Assembly (NCBI RefSeq): GCF_918797505.1
Contig: NC_092795.1
Span: 60,486,916 to 60,550,915, forward strand
Direction: 5' to 3'
Source: Bemisia tabaci
Taxonomy: Eukaryota > Arthropoda > Insecta > Hemiptera > Aleyrodidae
Length of the DNA stretch: 64,000 nucleotides
Below the pieces are notes generated by a model. That model saw only the letters and a program-made list of their open reading frames with translations. It searched no databases and was not told where the DNA came from. Shown in pieces: positions 34,506 through 45,176 of this stretch; the first letter of the stretch is position 1, and the number at the start of each line of letters is the position of its first letter. Made by a program: the position numbers and the translations under genes.

Positions 34506-35195
34506 CGCATTATTATCCTGATTGGACCTTTTTTATTATTTCACTTTACTTTCAATCCAACGCGAACTTCAACCGTTTTCTGAGTTAACTTCGTGAGATT
34601 AAAAAGTGTCTATCGAAATTTGAACAAAAGGGGAAGGGAAAAATTCTGGATGTAAAAACGCTAAAAAGGGGTGATGATTGGGGGGTTTTTCTTGTATTTA
34701 GTCCAGTCTGTCGATCATTCTCCCGTGTGTCTGCACATGAGTCAAACGCAGGAAGAAAAACGTTTCGCCATGAAACTAGCATTTCCTTGAAGCGCTTCTA
34801 CCCTTTTTCAGGCATTTGATATTTTCCTTCTCTCTGCGCGGATATGCTCGAGAAATATGATGGAAATAATAGCATATGTAACGGAGGAGACATAACAAGA
34901 AAAACACGGGCATCGCTCTAGGATTTTTCCCCGATTCAAATTCACTCGCAGCGCGCGGGAGAAACGCACCCCGGGACGGGGACGGTTTTGATCGTTTATT
35001 GAAAATTCCGGGGCTCTAGTTAGAAGTCAAAGTGTGACAGCGACATAACCCCCGACCCCTTCCAATAACCACCTCCTCCGCCTCCTCCAGCCTTCAAAGA
35101 GAATGTGTTTCTCGACGCCAATTTGGAGGCAAATGTGAAAAGTCAAAATAAATGTTTTCTTTGAGCAGCACGCTTGATTGGACCCTCTCGGTCCC
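34506..35195. other. Stretch without recognisable gene
   Basis: No supported feature. Confidence 0.4.
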
Positions 35196-35198
35196 CCT

Positions 35199-35475
35199 CG
35201 TTCGCGTCTTTGCCGAGTTGCCGAGAATCTACACATTTCCCTTCGAAAACCGAAATGAAATGTAAAATTCTTGAATTTTTTGGTGTGAGAATCGTCGTAA
35301 ATCGTTGGGCTAAGTACGAAACTACGTATCTGCGTTCGCGTCTTTGCCGAGTTGCGGAGAATCTAGTCATTTCCACGCGACACCGAAATAAAATGTAAAA
35401 TGCTTGAATTTTTCGTATGTAGTTGGGCAAAGTGCGAAACCACATATCTTCGTTTACGACGTTGCAGACTACCTG
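35199..35475 (+). repeat. Direct repeats with 134-bp spacing
   Basis: CGTTCGCGTCTTTGCCGAGT starts at 35199 and 35333, each followed by CCGAAAT(G/A)AAATGTAAAAT and TGCGAAAC-type words; a decayed third unit begins near 35449 (CGTTTACGACGTTGCAG). Non-coding. Confidence 0.8.
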
Positions 35476-35790
35476 CCAATACTTTACTTTTTCTTCGGAG
35501 GGCTAGTCAACGTAATTTCTTGAAAACTTTCTTGAATTTTCTCTTTCTGTTGGCGAAATATTCTGTTTAGGTGATTACAAGCCGTGAAATCGGCTTGTTT
35601 CTCTACGAAAAAATAAGATAGGAATGAAAAATTTGAAAAAATTGAAAATCGAAAAGGAGATACGTGATTTCGTACTTCGGCAATCGACATATTGACTGGT
35701 TGAGTGTCTATGATAGCATCCGCGCCTCATATTTCGATCGCGTGACTGTAAAAACATACATTTTGAGCTGCAATGCTGAAAATTCGATGA

Positions 35791-35982
35791 ATGCATCGAT
35801 TAATTCTCATTGGTGGCACTGGAAGAGGTCGTGTCGATTGTTTGGATCCAATACGTTATGATGGAGAATCCCTGTATTGTGGCGTTATCACTAATGGTGT
35901 GGTTTACGCTAATTTTCCTATAGGAAGTTTATTATGGTACATGCATGAGGAGTCTTCTAAGCTTTGTGAAAAATCTCCTTGA
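35791..35982 (+). CDS. Unrecognised small ORF, doubtful
   Basis: A 63-codon frame beginning MHRLILIGGTGRGRVDCLDP and continuing with mixed, balanced composition (for example YCGVITNGVVYANFPIGSLL). It reads more like coding sequence than most frames nearby, but no family is recognised, the start has no special context and no splice partner was found. It may be an exon relic of a transposon protein. Confidence 0.2.
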   Translation: MHRLILIGGTGRGRVDCLDPIRYDGESLYCGVITNGVVYANFPIGSLLWYMHEESSKLCEKSP

Positions 35983-35999
35983 TTATTTTATTTAAAGTA

Positions 36000-36915
36000 G
36001 GTATTGAAAATACAGAGTGACAATTTTGCGTTCATTTATCTATTAGGAAAGAGTGTTACTCGTAGACATTGAATACCATTTAGTAGGAAAACCGAAAGGC
36101 AATAGAGTATTGTCTATTTTGAAATGAATTTTGATTTATTGATTAACTTTGAATATTTTTAAAAAAAGGAAAACCTAATCTAAGAGTTTATAATAACCAG
36201 CAAGAGTATTAGTAGTTGTAGTTAAACTGAAAGTTAGAAAGTAACTTTGTTTTAAACGTATCATCATACTCTATTATATATAATCACAGAGAGTAACACG
36301 TAACGCAAAATGCTGAGGTGCGAAGAACTTCGGGGTGTTGGGCCATAAAGCGGTCAGGAGCCATGTTTCCATGGCCTATTTCCATAAAAAGAGAAAAAAA
36401 AATTAAAAAATTAAATAAAATAAAAAATAAAAAATTTAAGGATAAGTCAATTTAGGTCAATTAGGGAACACCAGTCTTCATTTTCCGATTCGTTCAAATT
36501 AGTTGTAAGAGTGGGGTCTTCCGAAGACCGATGGACGATGTATGTTGACAAAGTTCTCTTCGTAATCATAAAATTCATTCGAGTATTACTAAACCGACCA
36601 AGCTTTCAGCATCCTCAGATGATTCAGCGGATCCCACGAGAACCGGCCGAAATAATTACGATCATATCTCTGGTTATACATCAGAGATTGGAGCGCAACT
36701 TCTGCACCCCTCCTATAATCTCCTCTGGTACCTCTCTGCATCCGTTTCTCCGCCACTAATTTTCTCTTATCATGTCATTACCACGTTATAGGCAGTATTT
36801 ATTTCCCCTCGCCGCGCTATTAGGATTTCAGCACCCCTGCGAAGTCATACAAGACGCACGAGCGAGTAAGTAAAAAACTTGGTCAAGAAAAATTATGCGC
36901 GTGAGTATGGAGCGG
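36000..36915. other. Stretch without recognisable gene
   Basis: Contains a short hairpin-rich segment at 36300-36375 (GTGCGAAGAACTTCGGGGTG, GGGCCATAAAGCGGTCAGGA) that is related to 55855-55910, then an A/T-only stretch. Nothing coding was recognised. Confidence 0.4.
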
Positions 36916-36919
36916 TTTA

Positions 36920-37465
36920 CACACTGGAAAAAAAAACACATTAGATCTCAAGTCCAGACTCTTGAAAACATTGACAAGAAAAAGGACTCTTGATTCAATC
37001 AGATTTAAGCTTAAATCAAAAGGAAATCCGCTCAAATTAAGAGGCTTGGTTCTTGATGTAAGCTTAAATCTGATTGAATCAAGAGTATTTTTTCTTGTCG
37101 ATGTTTTTAAGAGTCTGAACTCAAGATCCAATGTGTTTTTTTTTCCAGTGCAGGGTGTCTACTAAAACAGGCTGGTCAAAAATCAGTACTTATACAATGC
37201 ATTACAGTACATTCCCAAGAAATTCAGTACCTCCTCAACAGAAAAATGCAGTACTTTATCAGTACCCCCATTTTGACGAAATGCGAAAAATTTAAAAAAA
37301 ATTGAATTTCTCGCTTACGTAGTTGCGACAAAAATTACAAAAAAATGAAATAAATTCCGGACCTTCTTGCGGAATCTCCACACTTTTTCAGTGCTTCCGG
37401 ACCGCTCTTATTGAAACCGCACTATTTCTGGACTTTCCGGAAATTCCGGACTTGTAGACACCCTG
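36920..37465. mobile_element. TIR element with CAGGGTGTCTAC ends, interrupted by MITE A
   Basis: Without the nested MITE the element begins CAGGGTGTCTAC (37151) and ends GTAGACACCCTG (37465), with TTCCGGA-rich interior. GGTTTA stands before it (36914-36919) and after it (37466-37471), a 6-base target duplication. The CAGGG end recalls hAT-type elements, but those make 8-base duplications, so the superfamily is open. Confidence 0.75.
36922..37150. mobile_element. MITE family A, copy 3 (CA duplication, nested)
   Basis: Starts CACTGGAAAAAAAAACACAT and ends TTTTTTTTTCCAGTG. The flanking dinucleotide is CA on both sides, and that CA is the first two bases of the CAGGGTGTCTAC element, so the MITE inserted at its extreme terminus. 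Long internal hairpin. Confidence 0.92.
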
Positions 37466-37471
37466 GGTTTA

Positions 37472-38160
37472 CGAACCTAACACGTGGTTGAGACACAAAA
37501 ATAAGGAGGGAAAATTACTAGTCCGGCTAGTTTTCGAAGAATTGTAGGTGGCTGCTGGTGATGGTTTTTGAGGAGTAAGTTTTATATGGCTACCGTACAG
37601 TTCACACACGAGCTACATACGACTTTCATTCTGATACATTTCGGAAATTGATGGTAAAATAATTGAAACCGCAACATCTTCTGTATTAAGAATGAATAAT
37701 GTGTGGCACATATAGATAAGAAGTTTTTATCAGCACTCGAGGAGTTTCCCAAATACCCTCCACGTGGACATGAGTGTAGGTCCGTTATTTCTTTAAAAAA
37801 ACCTCGTAAATTATCAGCTGAGTACTTCCTCTTGGTATTTACGGGTTACGGGAAGGTCCACAGTAGATACGCGACAGAGAGTTCACGGTAGATTTTGACC
37901 TAGCGTCAACATCCTGTCGGAAAAATATAAATAATCCTGATTGACTCTACTCAAGTTGAGGGAAAAGAGGCCAAAAAGTCACGTTTTTTTAAGGATCAGT
38001 TACAAATAGTTTATCTAGGTTTAATGTGATGGGAACAAGAAGTTAGCTTTTTCATTCGTTTGACAGGAATTCGCCAGATTTATTCTGAGATCTGCCAAAG
38101 CCCCTGATTTGCATCTGCAGGAATTTGCAGGGAAAGTACTACATCAGATAGAACTGAAAC
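37472..38160. other. Stretch without recognisable gene
   Basis: No supported feature. Confidence 0.4.
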
Positions 38161-38166
38161 ACGCAC

Positions 38167-38300
38167 CTGTAAGTGATGATACGGGAATTTCACTTCTGAT
38201 AAAGAAACCTTCAACTCTTCACTAATTTGCTTTAGGATAGTTTTATTTATTTTGGCTACTTTAGTGAAGGTGTGCAAAGCCAGGATGAAGAATTCTGGAC
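38167..38300 (-). CDS. Possible minus-strand exon, unrecognised
   Basis: On the minus strand a frame reading KINKTILKQISEELKVSLSE and then VKFPYHHLQ ends at CAG followed by GTGCGT, an acceptable splice donor at 38166. The amphipathic, charged composition looks coding. The upstream boundary is uncertain (a CCAG near 38290 is a weak acceptor) and no protein family is recognised. Confidence 0.22.
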
Positions 38301-39285
38301 AAGTTTGATGGTGGCATTACGGATGGTCACAATAAGAGGATATAAAAAACGCACAAAATACGTTACCTATGTAATTTTAGAATACCCCCAATTTGCAATG
38401 TAAAAAATAATGATAGAAAAACAACTCCAGGCTCTATCACGATCGGTTAATAGGACCAAAAACTGCAATTTAGCAAACTGATAGGCTCCTGAGCTTTTCA
38501 AATCATGATATTTCCGTTTCATGTGCTACTAGAGGAACACTCCATTTACTACCGAATCCTCTACCTCAAAATGTCATCACTGCTGGCAACAATGCTACCG
38601 AGATGATGGAGTAACATGAACAATTCGGATGAACTCGCATTGACATTAAAATTTTACGATACATTTCAAAACTCGACTGTATCCCCGTGCAGAGAAATTA
38701 TTCGGACAGTGGAGTCAACTCTCGCAGCGTCATATTGAAACGATCACTTAAAATTCCAGACTTAAACTGTCAAAATTCAGTCAGAACACCGAAAAAAAAT
38801 GAACTTAATGAGAGAAACTGAATGAGAGAGAAGTGACTGATAAGTGAATGAGAACTTATAAAATGCTGGATTATCCTCTACAGTAGTTACTTTAGCAATG
38901 CCAAGATGTGAAAGTAACTGCTGTGGCGGGTAATTTATAATTTTTTAAGTTCTCGCACACTTTTAGTACATCCAGAATGTAAAATCAACTTCACTTTTTT
39001 TTTCAATGAACGATCTTGCGCTGAAATTTACCTTTCAGAATGGACGGAGGACTCCAAACTCAGCGGAAAACCTTGGCGAAAGTAGCACCAGTGTCATGAG
39101 CCTGCTACGCACGAACCCACAAAAATACCACTCACTAAACCCGCACCACTATTCATAAAAATGCACCATATCCAACCACTAAGAAGACGGGATATCTAAT
39201 TCGTAGAGAACAACGTGAAATTACTATCACTCGCGACCGGACATAACCACAAAATCAGATCCATGATAAGCGGAGCGCGGAGCGT
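38301..39285. other. Stretch without recognisable gene
   Basis: A CTTTCAG|AATGGACGG acceptor-like motif is present near 39038 on the plus strand, but no partner donor was found. Nothing else. Confidence 0.35.
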
Positions 39286-39289
39286 GTCA

Positions 39290-39650
39290 AAGCGAAGCGG
39301 GACCGAATCTCAACTGATAAGACGGGAGCAACCGCGGAAGGGCGCCGACTGGGGCGGTGCGCGCTCCTGCCGCCGGGCGCGCCACCGTGCAAGGGACACG
39401 GGAGCAGGGACACGGCTGCGCACCCCTGTGCAGGGGCCGGGACGGGGATGCTCTTTTCACCCTTCCTCAATGGTGGAGCGGTGCGGTGGTGGCGGAACGC
39501 TCAATACTAAGTGTCACCTCACTCCTCACTCCCTCGCCGGTGTACAAACACACAAACATCGCCACACTCACGCACGCTCGGCTCCGTGCCCGCTCTGCGT
39601 CCGTGTGCGTGCGCCGTTTACGGGAAATCATTCCTTGGTAATTGTTTTAG
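39290..39650 (+). promoter_or_regulatory. CpG-rich block, candidate promoter or 5' exon
   Basis: A compact G+C- and CpG-rich segment stands out sharply from AT-rich flanks. Frames open on both strands reflect composition. Near its end on the plus strand ATTCCTTG|GTAATTG looks like a splice donor, as expected for a non-coding first exon. No TATA box and no protein start that can be defended. Inference only. Confidence 0.3.
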
Positions 39651-39744
39651 TGTTATCAATTTTCGGGGGCGTTTGGCGAGCGTCTCATCAGTCATTGACT
39701 CGATAGAGCAGAATGAAAGGACTGGGCGACAGTGCAATGGACCG

Positions 39745-40150
39745 CGTAAGCAGAAAGGAACCAGTGGCGTGGCGTGAATGATCAACTATCGATATTTCCC
39801 CATTTGAATCCGTTGTAAAAAATCGATTATTAAGGTTACACCCAGCTAATCGATCCTTTTCCATAGGTTCAAATGACAGATCAATCGATATATTGCAAAG
39901 TAAGCCACGCCACAGAAAGGAACCAAGCCACATCAGCTACTGCCAAATGTAAAAGACCAATTCAATTTTTTACAAGAAAACGCTTGTGCGGATTGGTTAG
40001 AAATTTTAAAGGAATTTGCATTATACTATGTAGAAAATTCACTAAAATTTTGCAAAAAATTCGCAAAACCGTTTTCATGTAAGAAATTAAATTGTCCGAC
40101 TACATTTGGCAATAGCTGATGTGGCTTCGTTCCTTCCTGTTAAACGCGGT
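39745..40150. mobile_element. MITE family D2, copy 2, split by family G
   Basis: Left AGAAAGGAACCAAGCCACAT, right ATTTGGCAATAGCTGATGTG then GCTTCGTTCC. The arms pair over the AGCCACATCAGCTACTGCCA block. A family G MITE sits at its left end. Confidence 0.8.
39762..39911. mobile_element. MITE family G, copy 3, nested in D2
   Basis: Starts AGTGGCGTGGCGTGAATG and ends AAGTAAGCCACGCCAC. AGAAAGGAACC stands directly before it (39751-39761) and after it (39912-39922). Since AGAAAGGAACCAAG occurs only once in the D2 copy at 2412, this repeat is a target duplication of about 10-11 bases. Confidence 0.88.
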
Positions 40151-40196
40151 CCAATTGAGAACCTCGGAGGAATGAATGGACAGTGTAAGAACTCAT

Positions 40197-40438
40197 ACTG
40201 CCGTCCTTTGGAGGAAAAACGCATGAGCCTTTAGGTGTTGGAAAATTTCCTAAGACAAATCACGAATTTTCGTGAAAATCCCTGCAAATTTTTCTCTCAA
40301 TTTTCGGTGAGTTTTGTTTGTAAGCGATCCGAAGCTTGTGAAAATATCCAGGAAAAATATTCATGGATTTCCTTAGAAATGAATATTTTCTGCAGGGAGG
40401 AAAGGTAACATTCGAATGTTCTTCCTTAGCTCGGCAGC
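40197..40438. mobile_element. MITE family B, copy 8
   Basis: Left CTGCCGTCCTTTGGAGGAAA, right TTCTTCCTTAGCTCGGCAG. The right subterminal part is shortened (no CGGCGTTTTT). GAGCCTTTAGG subgroup. Confidence 0.75.
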
Positions 40439-41305
40439 ATAGCATTTCTGCCAATTTTTTTGGATTGATGTCCTCTAGGAACGGAAAATTGTTTCCCTTC
40501 GAGATTCTACTGCCAGGGAGTACTCCGCAAAGCAGTTTTGAGGTTTATGCGCCTTCATATCCAAATGACACTCTACGCCTTACTCCGGAGTTAGTTTAGT
40601 TGCCTACCCGATCTGAACCCAACTTACGTCCATTAAACTCGTTTCTAACTATCCGCATAATTTCCAAAAGACTTAATTAAGTAGCAATGAAATCGCCCTC
40701 GAATTATTCTATGGAATAATAGTGAATTGAACTTTGAATTCGGATTTCCTTAGACAACTTGATAAAAATAGCTCTCCTAAAAATTTTCCTCCATGAACTG
40801 AGATATCCTTTCCCTTTGACTGTCACAAACGTGCACAAAAAGTAGACTATCATCCTCATTCTGTGGTATGGAGCTTATTTGATCAAACCATTATTGGCTC
40901 TCTCTGAGCCGATAGCTTAAAATTCAAAACGGAAATAAAAAGGCTGAACAGAAAACGCGATTAGCTCGATGACTTTTCGAGTTGTTACTACAAGTCATCG
41001 CATGATACGAATGACAACAGAACTGACACGAAGCGAGGGAATTTTGATGTAATATTTCCGAATTGGCATAATGGGATGAATGCTCGCATGAAATATTGAT
41101 GAGGGACTCATGAGTTCATGACGTCACCTCCATTTCCGCTGCGCCCGGATCCGCGTGCATCAGAATGAAACACATTATGCGCTATCGATGTGTTGCTGTA
41201 AAGTATTGACGAGAATCAAATTGTTCAGAGCGTATTTTAGTTACGGTTACCGGTCTAAACTCAACCTTCACTTTTCACGATCTCACCGCGTCCATCATTA
41301 ACTGG
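40439..41305. other. Stretch without recognisable gene
   Basis: A single diverged unit of the 76-bp repeat (GTTAGTTTAGTTGCCTACCC) is at about 40540-40610. Otherwise nothing supported. Confidence 0.4.
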
Positions 41306-41309
41306 ACGA

Positions 41310-41532
41310 AGTTAAGGAACCAAGCCACATCGGGATCGAACCGAGAAAAAGAGGTTTAAAGTTTGGCTCCTGCATAAGACTCAATGTAAAAGATAAACAT
41401 CAAGTTCAATTTCTGCAAAATTTGCTCCAACAAAAACTTTAAATTTTTGGCGATAGATAGTAGAGCAGTGGTCGAGTTCAAAATCACTCATAACTCAATT
41501 TTTTCCAAAATGTGGGTTGGTTCCTTTCTCCT
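41310..41532. mobile_element. Element related to MITE D2
   Basis: Left AAGGAACCAAGCCACAT, right ATGTGGGTTGGTTCCTT. The interior differs from D2, so only the ends are shared. Confidence 0.6.
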
Positions 41533-41534
41533 AA

Positions 41535-42710
41535 CCTCAATCCAACTAGTTCTAACATTACAAGCGCTCTCTGTATGCAAGGATAGTGATAACATTTAGG
41601 CATCATTTTTTTTCTTTTTGGCAAGCGAAGACATTTTTCGTAGGGGAAAAAAGGCGTCCGTCGAAATATTCCAAAAAATATGACTCTCTTACTATAAACA
41701 CGTTTGAAAAAGCGAAAATCAAAAGTTGACACATCATGAAAAACCATGTAGTAAAGCTGCAAATATTAGGAAGTGAATACTTTTACGATTCTCTTATGGG
41801 TCTCTGAAATTTTAAAAACCTCGTTAAAATTGTAACGAAATTATATGTTCCAAATTTCATTCGAGGTCCGAAAGTTTCACGTAAGTCTTTGGCTCCTTCG
41901 ATTTCAAAAATTTTAACAAGTTTATTTTATTTTAAAACGTTGCAAAATAATTTCGGAATGTATCAAGTGTTCCTTTTTTTTTCTTCTTCTTTTTCTTTTA
42001 ATTCTTGGTAATCCCTCAGCACAAGGAGAAACTGCGAATTGTGTTGGTTGTCTGCACTGGGTAGTACCAACTTTTCGCCATTAAAGGAAGATCATCGGCG
42101 AAGTAGGTCAGGGCAGTGGCGAATTCTTTTTAGTGCGCAGTTGCACATAAAAGTATGAATTAATCAAGAATAATCCCCGTCAACGGGATTTTGCGACCAA
42201 AAAGGGATGCAGGACGTTGCCAAATCTACGGGTCAACGTCCGGGTGCATCCAATTCACCGGGTCATTTTCCGCTCCTCTGGCGACACTAGAAGGATGTCC
42301 CGTCGAAGACGACCCTTAGTCTGGTACCATGTGGGAGCAATAAATATTGATAAAATGTACTCGCTCCTCAGCACCCCATCAAGGGGGAGGAGCTATACAA
42401 ATAAATACACCCCTCGTGCGGTATGACTCAAGCGGACGATATATTATTGTAATACGCATTAAACTTTCGACTTAGGACATTTTATGTACTCATCACATTG
42501 TCGATATTTTTTGTCCCTTCGGAGAACGAGCCCTGCGCTCGCAAATCGATTGACTTAATCCGTGTAAAGCCGTTACTGACGCAAATTACATTTATTCACT
42601 CGTGTCAGTAATAAAGCACGTGTCTATTCCCCGCAATCCAACTAAGCAATACGGAGCTATCTACATTGGGCCTTTTTAGAGAGGGCCTATCTATTTTAAG
42701 GATTACTGAG
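41535..42710. other. Stretch without recognisable gene
   Basis: Nothing coding recognised. CAGTGGCGAATTC near 42114 looks like a lone end of the G-type elements. Confidence 0.4.
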
Positions 42711-43039
42711 TATGCTGAAAGGAATTATATGCACAGGCATTGCGCGTAACAAAGTTCCTTTTAGCATAATTTGGTCCAATTGAGTGTCGCTAGGTAATAC
42801 GCAAACATCTAAATTGGAAGTTTTGAAAAAAAGGCATAATTGCAATAATCATTTAGGTCTGGTAACATATGTTAGACAGTAAGGCTAATAAAGTTATTTT
42901 AAACGCACCCAAGCGTATAAGTTGGCGTCAGGACACAATCAAGTCCAGTTCAAATTGAGGACGAAATGCGTAAAATAGCAAATATAGCATCCCAAATGCA
43001 CAATACAACTTCGGTTACATACCCTCCTATTAAGCAGCC

Positions 43040-43912
43040 CTCAGCTTTAAAAATCATGTCATTAAAGCCTGCGAAAAAGCTAAGAAGGTTCATTGCTCCT
43101 TATTACCCCTGCTGCCGAACATCAGAGGCCCCACCTTCAAGAAGCGTAAGCTCATTTTAAACGCTGTCTTTTCCTCCCTTTTTTATGGTCTGCCCGTTTG
43201 GGCTGAGGTCACTAAGATCGCTAAGTATCGTAACATAATTACTAAAACTTGTAGACCTTTTAAGAGATGTATCTGTGCAGCTTATCGCACTGTTTCCAAC
43301 AACATATTAGATGTTCTTTCCGGCATTCCCCCGTCCGATCTCTATATTGAGTCTAGATGTAGGCAGTATGATGGTGAGCCAAAATCTCTCATTAAATCTG
43401 ACATTGTTGAGAAATGGGTCACAAGACTGGAAGGTCAGACGGATTCCGATGTCTGGTTCAAATCAGTCATACCTGACCTCCGCAGTTTTATCCATCGACC
43501 CTTTGGTGACACAAATTTCTTCCTAACTCAATTCTTTAGTGGTCACGGGAATTTCCGGGACTATCTTCACAGGTTTAAATTGACCCCTGATGACCTATGC
43601 CCTATGCCTAATTGTAATAGTAGAGATTCTCCCGAGCACACCTTCTACCACTGCTCTTTCTTCCTCTCGGAACGCAGTTTGCTGAACGCTTCTCTTGGGG
43701 CTGTTTTTACTCTCGCCTCAACTCAAGATCTTCTTCTTTCATCGCAAGACAACTGGAATCACATCTCTTCTTATATCGAGAAAGTCCTAAGATTGAAATC
43801 AAACCAGCAGCCGTCCCTCCACCCAGACCAACCACCCCCACCCCCACCCCCCCACGCCGATGGTATACCTATTGGTAATTCCGGCGAGACCTCTTCACAA
43901 CAGACTACCTGA
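43040..43912 (+). CDS. ORF2 C-terminal part, non-LTR retrotransposon
   Basis: An open frame of 290 codons with no start codon of its own runs from the truncation point to the stop TGA at 43910. Early on, LSFKNHVIKACEKAKK and LLPNIRGPTFKKRKL, then AVFSSLFYGLPVWAE, match the thumb region that follows the reverse transcriptase in R1- and jockey-type ORF2 proteins. Further on are CAAYRTVSNNILDVLSGIPP and NFFLTQFFSGHGNFRDYLHR, then a Zn-knuckle-like motif CPMPNCNSRDSPEHTFYHC (about residues 193-211). The tail is rich in Pro and His. Endonuclease and polymerase parts are absent, so it is not functional. No frameshift or stop interrupts it. Clade placement (R1, LOA or jockey) is uncertain. Confidence 0.93.
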   Translation, partial: LSFKNHVIKACEKAKKVHCSLLPLLPNIRGPTFKKRKLILNAVFSSLFYGLPVWAEVTKIAKYRNIITKTCRPFKRCICAAYRTVSNNILDVLSGIPPSDLYIESRCRQYDGEPKSLIKSDIVEKWVTRLEGQTDSDVWFKSVIPDLRSFIHRPFGDTNFFLTQFFSGHGNFRDYLHRFKLTPDDLCPMPNCNSRDSPEHTFYHCSFFLSERSLLNASLGAVFTLASTQDLLLSSQDNWNHISSYIEKVLRLKSNQQPSLHPDQPPPPPPPHADGIPIGNSGETSSQQTT

Positions 43913-44075
43913 TTTTCTTTATGTCTCCAAACAGCTTAATTTCATGCCTTTTAAAATAAGTCTAAAATACTAGTTTTAAGGTCTATCAACACAGAGGGGC
44001 ACATAGCTCGTCTTTTTGTATAACTTGTAATTCAAATAATAAACTTTTTTGGTCTCAAAAAAAAAAAAAAAAAAA
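43040..44075 (+). mobile_element. 5'-truncated R1/jockey-type non-LTR retrotransposon
   Basis: A 1036-bp insertion comprising an ORF2 C-terminus, a 3' UTR of about 140 bases and a poly(A) run (44057-44075). It is flanked by ATTAAGCAGCC at 43029-43039 and 44076-44086, an 11-base target duplication. Truncation at the 5' end is usual for target-primed reverse transcription. The intact frame and clean tail argue for a recent insertion. Confidence 0.95.
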
Positions 44076-44439
44076 ATTAAGCAGCCTTAAGTGGATGAAA
44101 CGTCGTGCATTCGACTCGTTAGTTTGTGAACGGGTATGGAATTTGGCGGAACGCACCAGCCTTGTAGCCTTGAGATTAATTTAAGTCTTAAGTGTTTTTC
44201 GCTCTTGATATGGTGTAAGAGAAGAAGTACACTTTGGTGCGTTAAATAACTTTATCAGCCTTTCTGTCTAACACATGTTACCAGACGTAAATTATTATTG
44301 CAATTAAGCCTTTATTCAAAACGTCCAATGTAGATGTTTGCGTATTGCTTAACGATACGACCCAATTGGACCTAATTTTTAAAGAAACTAGGTTTCATGC
44401 AATCCCTGTGCACATATTTCCTTTCAGCATGGATAGGTC

Positions 44440-45170
44440 AAAATTGGACGATTTAACCATGATCAGCCAGAGGCAGCTATAATCTATGAATTTAAACTAT
44501 TCAGAGTCATTTATTAATACAATTGTTACGGTCCGTCGATAATGAAGCACGAATTTGACTCAGTTTTAGCATACATTTACTCATTTTTGCGGGAAAATGC
44601 TTGTTAATAAATATTCTTGACCATGATGATTTGATATTGGAATCTGAAGATTGGCAGTGACATTTTACGCTTTCAAAGGTTGGCCTTTGTTTTGGGCCCT
44701 AAAATCTCCATATTTCAACATGTCCCTGATCTTTCTAAATAAGTACTCTAGTTATTACGGAGGAATGGAGGATTTTCGTGGCGGCAACACGGCGATTTGG
44801 GCTAATATGCTAACAGCGTATTTTCAACAGTCCAGCGGCCGGCGCGGCGTTTCGTTAATCGGTTGTTTTTGTCCTCCCTCGCCGCGGCGCGGCGCGGCGT
44901 CACGTTTTCAGGGGAGTCCTGTGCCCCACCCCTTCCCCCGCGCCAAACCCCACGCCGCAGCTTCCATTTGCGTAATAGTTCTTAATGCAGATAATGCCCC
45001 TCGCAGGGGCTCATTTTTTGTTTCCTCCCGGCCATCCCGTCCTACGCTTGTGGCTCCATGGCATAGATGCCACACGGAAAAATTTCAACATGAAAGTTTG
45101 GTTAATACGAGAAGTAAAACACAAAATAACCCTAACATTCGATTGACGATTTCAAGGGAAAATGCTCACC
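44440..45170. other. Stretch without recognisable gene, GC-rich part
   Basis: Contains GCGGCGCGGCGCGGCGTCAC-type CpG-rich sequence at 44830-45060. A long compositional frame crosses it into the neighbouring transposon and is not taken as a gene. Confidence 0.35.
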
Positions 45171-45176
45171 GAGAAA

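Larger units (their letters stand above)
42712..44435. mobile_element. Foldback element P, split by a retrotransposon
   Basis: The left arm (42712-42918) and right arm (44237-44435) are inverted copies: for example AATACGCAAACATCTA pairs with TAGATGTTTGCGTATT, and GGTAACATATGTTAGACAG with CTGTCTAACACATGTTACC. The unpaired centre originally held about 300 bases plus the retrotransposon at 43040-44075. No transposase. Confidence 0.88.

Noticed and set aside
39215..39777. ORFs of 163, 94 and 88 codons
   Set aside because: Three frames open at once in a CpG-rich block with no conserved motif. Kept only as a possible regulatory block.
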